DNA of 64,000 bases from Akkermansiaceae bacterium UBA5689 (lineage in GTDB: Bacteria > Verrucomicrobiota > Verrucomicrobiia > Verrucomicrobiales > Akkermansiaceae): NCBI GenBank assembly GCA_002420305.1, contig DIHT01000064.1:89901-153900 (forward strand). Reading direction: 5' to 3'. Below the pieces are notes generated by a model. That model had not been told where the DNA came from. It saw only the letters and a program-made list of their open reading frames with translations, and did not search any database. The translations under genes and the position numbers were made by a program. This document shows, in pieces, positions 46,380 through 57,800 of the stretch (positions are counted from its first letter, which is position 1; each line of letters begins with the position of its first letter).

Positions 46380-47779
46380 TAGCGTGAACTCTTCTTGGCA
46401 GGCTTCACATTTGTTACCGGGAGCCATTTGGCAAGTTGGGACTTCAGTGAAGAGTATCGCGGAAGAGAAGCAAGGTTACTCCATTCATTTGGATCAGCTT
46501 CATGGTCGTAGAGCTCCTGCCCTCCATCGCTATATCGTATGTAACGCCAACGCTCTGTTCGGATGGCATGATTCCTGAATCCGAAGGTGGTAACTACCGG
46601 ACGTTCCCATTCCCGATCCGGGTCTTCAAGAAGAGGCTTCAGACTTTGCCCATCCATCCCATGTCGCTGCGGCAGACCACACAACTCAACCAGCGTTGGA
46701 TAGATGTCGATCAGGCTGACCGGTCGCTGGCAGAGTTGACCTTTCGCCGCTCCTCCAGGCACCCAAAAAATCAAGGGCGTCCGCGTTGAAACCTCCCACA
46801 AGGCATGTTTGCGCCAGTGCTCCTTCTCTCCAAGATGCCAGCCGTGATCTCCCCAGAGGACAACGATGGTTTTACGGGCATGAACACTGCGATGCAGCGA
46901 GTCGAGCACCCGACCAATCTGAGCATCCGCAAAACTTATGGTGGCCAGGTAGGCTTGCACTGCTTTTCGCCATTGTCCATGCGCGACCACGTTCGCATGA
47001 TCTCCATCTGGCTTCACTGCAAAGTTCTTCTCACCGGAAGGATCATAGACCTCTCTCGCTAACTTTTTTCCGAAGACAGGCAGGTCACTCAGATCTCCTT
47101 TCTTCACTGGTGGCAGCTCAATTCCTTCGATCGGATGCAGATCGAAGTATTTCTGTGGAACCTTCCAGTCCAAGTGAGGCTTCGTCAGCCCGTAAGCAAG
47201 GAAGAAGGGTTTTTCCTGAGGCTTTTCCATCTCCGAGATGATCCATTCAGCGTTCTTAGCATCAAACATCTCATCGTCCCCGCAATCCAGAGGTCCCCAC
47301 CGAACCCATGCATCCGCTGGCAGTCCGGGATCCCGTTTGAATGAGTTCCTTTTTGTGCCGGTCTGCTTGAAAAAGAAATCCCACGAATCTCTGTCATAGG
47401 CTGAGGTTCCGTGGAAAACCTTTCCGGCTCCTTTCACCGAATATCCTGATGCTCGAAAGTGCTGCATTAGGGTGACCGCATCTGGAAGGCGCTCCCTAAG
47501 CTTCTCCCCATTCCCGTATACTCCTGAACGATAGGGAGCGACCCCAGTCATAAGACTGATCCGGGAAGGATTACAGAGCGGTGCAGGGCAATAGGCTCGT
47601 GTAAAGGAAACTCCCCTTTTGGCGAGGCGATCGATGTTGGGTGTCTTCGCCCCCGGACACCCTCCAAGGTGCCCGACCCAGTCACGCAGGTCATCAACCG
47701 CGATGAATAGGACGTTCGGAGCAGCCCAGAGATTCGGCGCGAAAAAACAAAGTACTATAGTTAACTTCAAAAGGTTCAT
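46379..47779 (-). CDS. Sulfatase (iduronate-2-sulfatase-like)
   Basis: A 466-residue exported sulfatase (signal MNLLKLTIVLCFFAPNLWAA). VDDLRDWVGHLGGCPGAKTP and the formylglycine motif C69-N-P-S-R (APLCNPSRISLMTG), followed by the GDHGWHLGEKEHWRK motif, place it with iduronate-2-sulfatase-like enzymes. Together with the two other sulfatases it points to degradation of sulfated uronate- or fucose-containing polysaccharide. It overlaps the next sulfatase gene by one base. Confidence 0.93.
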   Translation of the reverse strand: MNLLKLTIVLCFFAPNLWAAPNVLFIAVDDLRDWVGHLGGCPGAKTPNIDRLAKRGVSFTRAYCPAPLCNPSRISLMTGVAPYRSGVYGNGEKLRERLPDAVTLMQHFRASGYSVKGAGKVFHGTSAYDRDSWDFFFKQTGTKRNSFKRDPGLPADAWVRWGPLDCGDDEMFDAKNAEWIISEMEKPQEKPFFLAYGLTKPHLDWKVPQKYFDLHPIEGIELPPVKKGDLSDLPVFGKKLAREVYDPSGEKNFAVKPDGDHANVVAHGQWRKAVQAYLATISFADAQIGRVLDSLHRSVHARKTIVVLWGDHGWHLGEKEHWRKHALWEVSTRTPLIFWVPGGAAKGQLCQRPVSLIDIYPTLVELCGLPQRHGMDGQSLKPLLEDPDREWERPVVTTFGFRNHAIRTERWRYIRYSDGGQELYDHEADPNEWSNLASLPRYSSLKSQLAKWLPVTNVKPAKKSSR

Positions 47780-47897
47780 GCCTTAGTTCTCCAGAATTGA
47801 CCGTCCTACGATTGAAGGAATCCATACTGCAGAGGATTAATACTCCTGCCGAGCGTTTAACTCTGAATCCTTCGACAAGGAAACAGGCTGTCGCCCC

Positions 47898-48800
47898 CTA
47901 GCTACGACTTGTCCGTTGGCTATACCCCCTGCATCGCTGGCGAAGCAGGATCAGCATGGAGGCCACGACCATAAGAAGCCCCGACCCGGGCTCAGGGATC
48001 CCGGTCACCCCCTGAATCCATCCCTCGTAGGGAGCGAGCACGACCCCTCCGCCGGTATCTCCAAATCGACCGCCGCGACCCTGGGTGAATGTATTGATCC
48101 CAACAAGATCCCAACCGTCAGCGGCAAGACGAAGCGCCGGCCCCCCTGAGTCTCCCGGTCCAATCATCGTCTCAATCCCGTTCCCCAGACTACCACCGTC
48201 CTCGCCAAGAGTCAGAGGGCCATCGAAATCGTAACGGTAAATTTCAAGAGATTGGCCGCCCTCGTCATCAGGAGAAAGAAGCTCGATCACGTTTGATCCG
48301 AACCGACGGTCCGCCAATCCGCTAGCCGTCCGGTAGCCCAGATCACCAAAGCCGGACCGCCCGAACCCCACCAACACGACCTCGTCCCTCACCCTCAACT
48401 CCGATCCGAATGAAGGGTAGGAAATCAAGTCTGTCACCGGAGCGGACAGGCGCAGGAGTGCCAGATCATCATTAAGAGCCGGGCTCGCAAATCCCGTAAA
48501 GTCTGGATGGGGATGGACTTCACTCACCGCGAAGACTCCATGGCCAGGAAGATGGAATGCGATCTCTATTCCGGGATCCTCCGCACCATCATCATTGAAA
48601 TCGACATTGTGAGCAGCTGTGAGAACCCATTCCGGAGAGAGGGCAACCGCCGTAGCACTACTTGTCCTCGCCCCTAGCTGCATGGATAGTGCTCCTACAA
48701 AAGAATACTCATTACCCACATCGAGTCGCTCAAATGGGCTATCTCCTGGAACACCGGTCTCGTCACCAGCAAGGATCGTTCTTATCGCTATCGAGGCCAT
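47898..48800 (-). CDS. Trypsin-like serine protease with PEP-CTERM sorting tail
   Basis: A 300-residue S1-family protease. The triad is intact: H64 (TAAHN), D112 (NDDLALLRL), S218 (GPGDSGGPA). The C-terminus (about 268-300) is a PEP-CTERM signal: IPEPGSGLL, a hydrophobic helix VVASMLILL and basic RQRCRGYSQRTSR, for cleavage and anchoring by an exosortase. The N-terminus is unusual: MASIAIRTILAGDE has no signal peptide and begins almost at the mature-protease ILAGDE-like position; stops in frame just upstream rule out a longer start. It lies 47 nt downstream of the giant surface protein gene on the same strand, so joint expression is likely. Confidence 0.88.
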   Translation of the reverse strand: MASIAIRTILAGDETGVPGDSPFERLDVGNEYSFVGALSMQLGARTSSATAVALSPEWVLTAAHNVDFNDDGAEDPGIEIAFHLPGHGVFAVSEVHPHPDFTGFASPALNDDLALLRLSAPVTDLISYPSFGSELRVRDEVVLVGFGRSGFGDLGYRTASGLADRRFGSNVIELLSPDDEGGQSLEIYRYDFDGPLTLGEDGGSLGNGIETMIGPGDSGGPALRLAADGWDLVGINTFTQGRGGRFGDTGGGVVLAPYEGWIQGVTGIPEPGSGLLMVVASMLILLRQRCRGYSQRTSRS

Positions 48801-48847
48801 CTCTCAACCTTAACTCGGAGCAACTCTTGTCATCCCATGAATCGTTC

Positions 48848-51800
48848 TCAGAAGCGACTCGACAACACGTTGACGACCTGCAGCGCTACACCAACACCAT
48901 CGACGCCTTCAATAAGAGCTGTTGCAGAAATTATAAAGACCCCCTCCTCCTCATAAATATGAAGAAACTGTGACTCTGCGATCACCCGTTCCGAGGAACC
49001 GAAAGAAATGCCAGCGTAAACGCGAACCTGCCCTTGCTGGTTTCGACCAACAAGCGGTTCTCCCACCACGATATCACTCAAGCCATCTCCATTCAGATCA
49101 CCAAGGGAGGTCAGCGACAGGGAGTTCTGTTGTGAACCATTCGCCTGCCGGGTGACCACAATAGCCCCCGGGTTCACACCAAAAGAATTTACCGGAGAGC
49201 CTCTGAAGAGGAAGACTTCTTCGAGATCATTATGCCCCACGCCACCCACAAGGAAATCAGGAACGGCATCCCCATTCGTATCGCCCGTGGCCATAACGAT
49301 ACGCCCAAAGCTCGTAACCCCCGGGCCCGCCTCGACTACTCCAACCCCAGACAGACCCTCTGCAGATCCCTGCAGAACCTGCACCATCCCGCTCCGAAGC
49401 CCTCCACCCGGCAGCGGGTGACCGGGCGATCCGATCACAACGTCTTCGAACCCGTCACCATTCAGGTCTCCCACCCCGGCCACTGCTCCTCCGAACTGCC
49501 CGTTCACCTCGGTTCCTGTAAGCATCTCACCACCTACCGTATCCAATCCGGAGTCGGAACCGAGGAACACATGCACCTGCCCCTGGCGGTTGCTTCCCTC
49601 CCCTGGGGCCCCAAGTAATACGTCATCATAACCATCCCCGTTGATGTCCCCAGCTCCGGATATGGATGCGCCAAGAAGCCCCTGCGGATCGGCTCCTTCC
49701 ACTACCCAAGCCGGGGCAATCACGCTGGTGTCGCTAGCTCCCAAATGCAACTGGACGCGGCCTGCCAAGGGCACGATTTCAAATCCTTGCCCATTCGCAT
49801 CGAGTATTGGGGCCTCTTCAAGAGGAAGACCGATCAGAAGGTCATCGAAACCATCCTGGTTAACATCGCCCGCCGTGGCCACCTCAATAACCAGCTCACT
49901 CTCGTTGCCCTCCTCGTCATCATGGTGCGGAATCGCCAACTCAACCACACTCTGCTGGCTGAGACCCTCGACAGACCCGTAGAACAGAAGAACCTCATGG
50001 GCACTTGTCGCTATAAGGTCATCAAACCCATCACCATTGACGTCGCCTGCCCTGACAACCTGTCTACCAAGTCCGCTTACACTCAGCAAACGGCCGAGAA
50101 GATCAGAGTCGGCCGTCTCGCTGAGACCTTCTTCAGAGCCCAGGAAGACAAACAGAGCACCCGATCCAGGTCCAGGCAGTATGGAGTCGTGGAGCGGTTG
50201 TCCTACCACAAGGTCGGAAAACCCATCTCCATTGACATCCACGAGCGCGAGCGAGCGCCCAAGATTGAAATCACTTCCCGACCGATCGATCGCGAATGCA
50301 GGATCCCCCAGATTGGGCTGCTCGACCGGAACCGTCATACTGACGGGTTCACTTCCGTCCCCAAAGTCCACCATCAGACTAATCTCCTGCCCGTTCGTCA
50401 CCAACACACCAGCGGGGTCCGTTATCCGGAGAGTGACCAACGCGCTCTGGTCTTCAATCACAGGCCCAAGTTCGGCATCCATCAAAATCTCCACCCCGAG
50501 CGGACTGGGCGCAGCGATACTTTCCGGAATCACCAACTCCACGTTCGGGCCAACGATAAGCTCCTCTACGGTGACCCCTCGGCCCCCGTTCAACGTCACA
50601 GAATTTGTAAAACGGTCACTGTTGACCCTAAGGCTCCGAGTGACGATCTCGGAGGGCGCACTCACCTCAAGACTTCCGTCTTCAATATAGATCTCCCCAA
50701 GTTCAACCGCACCGCGGGAACGAATCACCAGATCACCGGCCCCGCTGAGATTTGCAAGAATTTCAGCCACCCTCGTTTCGAGGACCAGATCCGAAGCAGT
50801 CGTTACCTCGAGGCTCTCGCCACTGACAACAGCGCGTTGCGTACCCCTTATCGTTTCTGCATCGAGGATAATGGTCGGACTCTCAAGAATCGTGGATTCC
50901 ACGAACGGCGAACCAAAGTCGATCACCTCGGTGGCCGACAGGTTCACGGTGTTCGGCGAAGTGCTGCGAATCGATCCATTCTCCGTAAAGAGGATATTTC
51001 GGCCAGCCAGTTGAACCGATCCATCGATATCAATGGCTCTGTCAATAATGATATCGCGGGTTGCGGTAAGATTCAGGTTACCTCCTGTAAGATCGTGAGA
51101 ATCGTCAAGAAAGATACTCAAGTTGGGCTCCTCAGTGAAACCTTGGGCAACATCCCAAGCTGTCCGATCCATCTGGATGCCCCCACCTGCGAGCAAATTG
51201 GCAGTAGCAGCCGTAACGACACTACCCGATCCCGCAAGGTCCTGAATGGAACGGCCTGCGTCTAGAAGAACCGCTTGACTGGAACTAAGGCTACCAACCA
51301 TCAGATCCCCACCGGCCTCGATCGCAATCCCATCCGCGCTCACGTTTCGGGCTATAATTTCCCCCTCGGAGGTGACCGAAAACTCCCCGACCCCGGAGAT
51401 CTGGACGAGATCAAGACTCCCGGATCCCCCTAGATTGTTGATCGTTACCGCAGCGTTAGGTGCCGCGGAGACGCGCAACTGATCCACGTTTGTGGTCAGA
51501 TCTACTGGGCCCGCAGCATCGACAACCAAGGTTGTCGCCTCCAACACACCCTCCGGTCCGCTTATCCCACCGTCCCACGCATCGAAGTTGATCACTGGGG
51601 CCGAAAGGCGGGCTCCATCAAGTTGCAAACCTTCTGGTCCACCGGTCGTAAGAGACAATTCCGAATCCGCGATCAAGGTTGCTCCAACGCGTTCCGCAGC
51701 ACCTGAGGAAAGATCAATCACGTCAGCAGACATGGTGATGAACCGATCCAGACCCCGTAACTGACCTTCCGCATCAAGACTCACAAGGCTCGCGGCACCG

Positions 51801-54800
51801 ACGACTCGAGGTGCGGGTCCTACACCCTCCGGGATCAACCCATCCAGAAGACCCTGCACGACCGGCAAGGTATTGGACCCGATCACGATATGCCCCTCTT
51901 CCTCGACCTCTAGCACAGGATTCAAGAGGGTCGCCGTGGTGTGATCACCATCGAACTCATAGTAATACTCCGCGAAGCTATCCGGGAGGACGTTAAACTC
52001 GACGTCAGCAAGAGCTCCGAATGCCGTGCGGTAAACCTCGTCAGACAGCTGCGTCAACTGCGCTCGAAGATCCATAAGATACACCAGCATATCCTCGTCC
52101 TGGAGGTCCCCAGGTTGATCTTGTCCGTCGTAGACGATCTCGAGAGTTTCGCTGTCTTCCCCGTCATACGAGATGAAATCACCACTCGGGTCAGGTGATT
52201 CATCTCGGATTTTGGAGGTCAGCCACGGCACCAGAGAACTCAGTGAAGTCAGACCATCACCATCAGGATCAATCGCATTTATGTCTCCTGCACTCAGTGG
52301 ACCCAGTTGGTTATTCACCACTACCTGCAGGGACTCTGTCTCATCGGAGGGGTCCGTATCCGATGCTCCCTTGATCAGGGTGATCGCGAAGTCGTGAACA
52401 GCAAATACCGGCTCAAAGATCTCGATTTCCACCTCCCGCTCTTCCCCATCACCCCTGCGGATTTCGGTCCGCATCATCCTGGTTTCCCCGAGAAGGACTC
52501 GCAGGGAAAGGGTCCCGTCGAAGGCGTATTGGTCAGGCTCCAAGGCTCCTCGCCACTCATACCAGACGTCATCATCAGGCTGGTCAGGCGTCGCTCCGAT
52601 GTCCCGGTAAAGGATTGGTCCGTCTTCTCCAACCTGATACACATAGAATCCAGTTTCAGCATCCTGCAGGACGATATCTCCTCCCGGGATCTCGCTGCTA
52701 TCAGCCCGGTTTGGCAGCATGGAGTCCTGTCCCGCAACGATGGTGATCTCCTGGAGCCCATCCGAGGCCAAGGCCTCCTCCACGGCTTGTCGCTCGAGAT
52801 CCAACTGGGCGAGCTCTTCAAGGAGATCGTTGAGGCTCCCCTCGCCATGAACGAGCGAGCCCCGGAGGGCAGTGGTCAGAGCCAACTGTGATGCCTGATG
52901 TTGCTCGAGGATCAACTCGTGAGCAGCGTTCACAAGCAATCCCTCGTTGCCCTGATTTGAGATAAAGGTCTCCACCAGCGTGTTCCGCTCTACCTCCTGA
53001 TTGAGAAGCACCTCGTCGAGCTGTAGTTGCAGATCAGCCGCCTCGAGTTCAAGACCAGCCAGAGTGAGTTCATCAGCAGCTATGGAGGCTTCAAGGCCTG
53101 CTGCGTCCTGCTCCCAGCCACTCACGCTCTGTTGCTGCGTGCTGCGCTCGGCCACCAAATTGCCCACGACCTGCTGCTGCGCGGCAATCTCACCTCCCTT
53201 GGCGTTCCGAAGCGCCACCGCAGAATCCAGCGCACTGCCGATAATATCCCGTTGTTGCACCAACCCGGTCACCTCTTCCCTCTCCGTAAGGGCGCCCGCC
53301 AGATCCCTCTCAAGTGCAGTCACTTCATCTTCAACAATTGTTCTGCTCCTCGTCAGGATCCTGATATCCTCAACAAGCGCAGTCTCGCCACCCTGAAAGA
53401 GCACGACTCTCGATACCTGATCCCTGATCCCTTCTTCTGAGTCATCAACGGCATCTTGCGCCACAACGAGATCTACTCTCGCCTGCCCGAGGTTGGCTTG
53501 GTTATCCGTGCTAAGCGCCTGAAGCGCAGTCGCTCGGGCTTGCTCCTCAGCGGTAATTTGGCTACGAATCGCGGTTCTTGCCTGCATAAGGCGGCTCACA
53601 TCCTGACAAGTCAGGTTTTGGAGGTCTTGCACTACCCCATTACCATCGAAAGTGATCAGCCCGTCGAGATCATCGATCCCGGGAAGGTTCACAACAAGAT
53701 CGTTGGCTCGCACAGCAACATTCCCTGCATTATTAAGATTAACAGTAGGGACTGTAATATTAGGGTTGATGGTCCCCAATTGCCCCGCAGCGCAATCCAA
53801 GATGACCATGTTTAGAGCTTCATCAATCTCTACATTCCTTTCACTCGCTCCTGGCAGTTGCAGCCCCAGCTCATCGATCACCGCCTGATTGAACCCTTCG
53901 AGGATAGCCTCAAGTTCCGCAATTTCCTGATCCAGAGCACCAATTACCGGGTCCGAGGATGGGTCAAATCCCTCAAGGTCCTCAACCAGAGAGGTCAATC
54001 GGGCTACCTCAGCCTGCTCCTCGGAAAGCTCTCTCTCGAGACCGTCAAGCAAAGCTTGGGCCTGATCGAGATTATCCTGCACTTCCGGCAGCTTCGCTGT
54101 CTGTGAGGCAATTTCAGTGCTCAGTGCAGCGATCCGATCCTCCCGAATCGAAATACTGTTCTCGAGTCCGAAAATCGTATTTTCCAGTTGGTTGAGACCC
54201 GGACGATCAGAAATCCTTGTCTGGATTGAATCGAGCTGCCCGTTCAGGCGATTGACATCATCTTGAAGAGGGCTCAACTCCTCTTCAAGATCAGTGAGAC
54301 CCCCCTGCGCTAAATCAAGGTCTCGCCCTAACAGCGCTAGACTCCCCTCATTTTCACTAATATCAGTCCCAAGAACACCAATCTGATCATTGAGAATACC
54401 GATCTCAGCGGTGGCGGCCTCCACGAGAGCTTCGAGGGTCTCGGTTGACATCCCAGCCAGCACCTGACTCGTCAGGGCGGAAGGTAAAAGATCCACACTG
54501 ACGTTCGCTCCCGGCTGGTTCTGCCCAATGTTCCTCCCCAGAGACTCGACCCGGGCCAGGAGCGATCCAAGTTCGTTTCTGATTGCCCGAGAGGATTCCA
54601 ACTGGGCCTCAAATCCTGCAATCGCCTCGAGGTCGCCCTGCACCTCGGAGATAGAAAGTTGATTCTCAGCAAGGGATGCACGATCGGCAGCGAGCGCCCC
54701 CTCGACTGCAGACAACTCGAGGGCGTTCCCCGCCAGGCCCTCCAAGGCGGCGATCCGTTCCGGATCGAGGGCCTGTGCCTCAAACATCCCCACCACCGGT

Positions 54801-57800
54801 GCGCGTTGCAGTCGGACCTGCGTCCGCTGAAGTTGCAGCGGAAGGCGAAGCAGCTGGTCGAGTGCGGCTCCATTATTATGGGTCAGAAGATCACTCCCTC
54901 CTTCCTCAAGCTCCAACAACAGCCTTTCCTCCCGCTCTATCGCCTGCTGCACCTCGATCTGTTCCAACAGAATCCCACGGAGATCGTCCAGATCCTGCGC
55001 CTGTTGTGAGAGCGACGGAGTCACCACCGTCAAGCCGACCCGCCCTGGGATATTCCCCGGCAGATTCACTGTCTCACCGCTACGAATCGTCAGGGTCTCC
55101 AACCCGTCCAGATCTCCTCCCAGCGAGACACTTCCAGCGGCATTGATTTCAATACTTCCCGCCTCGAGCTCCACGAGTCCTCCCCGCGTGCCGATGGCGT
55201 TGCCCGCCGTCATCGTCAACAGACCAGTCGAGCGCAGATTGTCTGTCAGGGTGATATCAAACCCAGCACCAAGAACAAGGTCAGCCCCTGCACTCAGCGC
55301 GAAGAGGTCCCCGTCCACGTCTGGCGTCTGGCCCACGAAGAGCGTTCCGGTCTCGGACAGGAGTTCCAGATTACCGGTCGCCGCCCGCGCCTCCGCGACG
55401 AACAGATTACCCTCCGCGCTGACCTCCACATCCTGCCCGGCCTCTACCGAACCCAGAATCACGCCGCTATCCGGATCTCCATATCCTCCAACCGCAGCAA
55501 TACCAGTCACGCTCCCTCCGGCACTGATGCCCTCGATCTCTCTTACTGAGGTCTCAAGTCCGATGATCGAAGTACCCGCACTCATTTGGAGAGTGCCGCC
55601 GATGATATCAGCCGTTCCATCTGGCGCAGACAGCCCGGAGATACCTCCAGTCGTTGCCGTCAGGATGATCTCCGCATAGGAATCCAGCGAACTCTGAAGG
55701 CTCAATAGATTCTCGAGTTCAAGCGACCGGTCTGAAGCAGGATCATCGCCCTCCATTGGAAAGCCCAGGTTGACCCCGAAAATACTCTGTAATCCGGCGC
55801 CTATCTGGGTCGCCTCTTCTACCGACATCAGGGGATCTGCGCTTACGAACCCGCTGGCTCGCACATTCCTGAAGGCCGCTACCTCCTCGGCCGTGAGCTC
55901 AATTACATTCAAGGGGTCGATCTCTGCGAGCACCTGGTTCAGGGCCCGCAAGCGGAGGTCCGCGGCCTCGATATCGTCGACAGCATGATCGCCACCACGA
56001 ATCATCCCAAGATCGAGGTCTCCACCCGCAACAAGGCTGACTACGTTTGCAGAGAGAGATCCCGTCTCCGTGGAGTTTCGACCCCAGTCATTCAATAACT
56101 CGACCTGCCAGGCCTCCATACTTCCTGTGGTCGTAGCAGTGATATTGCCGTCCAGCACCTCGACCTCGTCAAGAATGAGGAGGTCACTGGCGTCGGTAAT
56201 GATCAGGTCTCCCGCACCCCTGACCTGCACTCGCACTGCCGCCAGCGAATCGGCATCTGTCGCAAGGTCCGCGGTCCTGAGCACCGCGCTCTCCCGCACA
56301 AGGATTTCCCCGGCCTCGGCATTCAACTCAATGGCGGACGCCTCCACCTTCACGAAATCACTCAACTCAGCTTCTTCTGGAAGCGCGTCTCCCACCTCAA
56401 TATTACCCTCGGTCGCGGTAATCGTCACATCCCCCACAGGATCCGTATCGAATTGAGACGAAACGATCACGGCCGCTTCCTCATCACTGAAAATCTCGTA
56501 GTAATATGTAGTGCCCGGTTGAAGCCCGGCCAACAGACCACGATAAACACCACCCTCAACGGCGCCGAGTGTCGTCAAGGACAGAGACCCAGTGAGCCCA
56601 TCGGGAGCCACTCCATAGCGAACCGTAAGGCCATCCTCTTCCCCCGCTTCGGTCAGGATCATCCTTTCGGTCTGACCCCTCGAGCTCACATTGGCCTGCA
56701 CGTCCACCCTTGTCCCGCCGATCGTGATGTCACCGGTGGCACTCAGGGTATCAAAATCGAAGACTGCGAGATCAAAGGGGTCCGCATTTCCTACCGAGGC
56801 ACTCACCGGAAGCGCCTGGGTCTGGATCACCGGGACGTAAGTCCAGTTCGTGACCTGCTCCATCTTGATCACCGGAACGAGGCTCTCCACCGTCTCGTAG
56901 TAGGGACGAAAATCCTCGATATCATACACATTTGAGAAGGCCAGATACACAAGATCGGTCCGCACATCGCTGATGGGATCCCACTGGGTGGTCATCCGGT
57001 AGGCGTAATCGGTCTGCCTCTCACTGACGTTTTCCTCTGTGACCCATCCAGGCTGCCTCTCCAGCACCGCGTGTGTCTCCAAGCCTCCATTACGATCATC
57101 CCATCTGCCGTCTGCATGGCCCATCATGAGATGATCCTGATCCTCACCATTCTCAGAATCGTTATTTGGTTGACCACCCCGGAAGCGGCCAGTCCACCCT
57201 CCATCGTCATGAGCGAGGGTCGTTCCATCTACCCACTGCAGACTCCAATCGGTTCCACTGGTATCACTGAGGACATTCGACCCTCCAATCCAGGCGTCCT
57301 CACCGCCCAACAAATCCCATACGAGGTCATTCTCCTCTCTCGAATTGATCGAGACGAGTTGCCATTCCTCATCCGGCGCCCCCCAATTCTCTGCAAAAGT
57401 TCGAGCATCCGCCCAGTTATAGTGGTCGGATGTAATATAGTAGGCCGGACCGACAAATACCTGATCATCCCCAACATTGAAGGCAGTCGATGAGACCTCG
57501 CCGAGGCGCTCGAGGGTAGCAGCATTGGCCACCGCCAGGACCCCGTTCACACTTCCAGGCAGATACTGGCCAAAGACACGGGTCTCGTTGATATCAAGCC
57601 CGGCCCTCCAGTTATTACCCTCGAAAGCGACCTCGGATGAGATTGCCTCCCCAACCTCTCCATTCTGCAACCTCTCAAGGCTCGCGCCTTCTATGGCAGA
57701 AATACGAGCACGGTAGGCGTTACCATCCCCGTCCTCATAGATCAGATAACCCTCCGAGTCGACTTCCCCTCTTGGCCCAAGGTTCCACTCTGGCTCCCAC

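Noticed and set aside
49745..51265. A 506-codon open frame on the plus strand opposite the giant protein
   Set aside because: It is a shadow frame of repetitive, stop-poor coding on the other strand; its product has no domains, signal peptide or family resemblance, while the minus-strand frame is clearly the real one.
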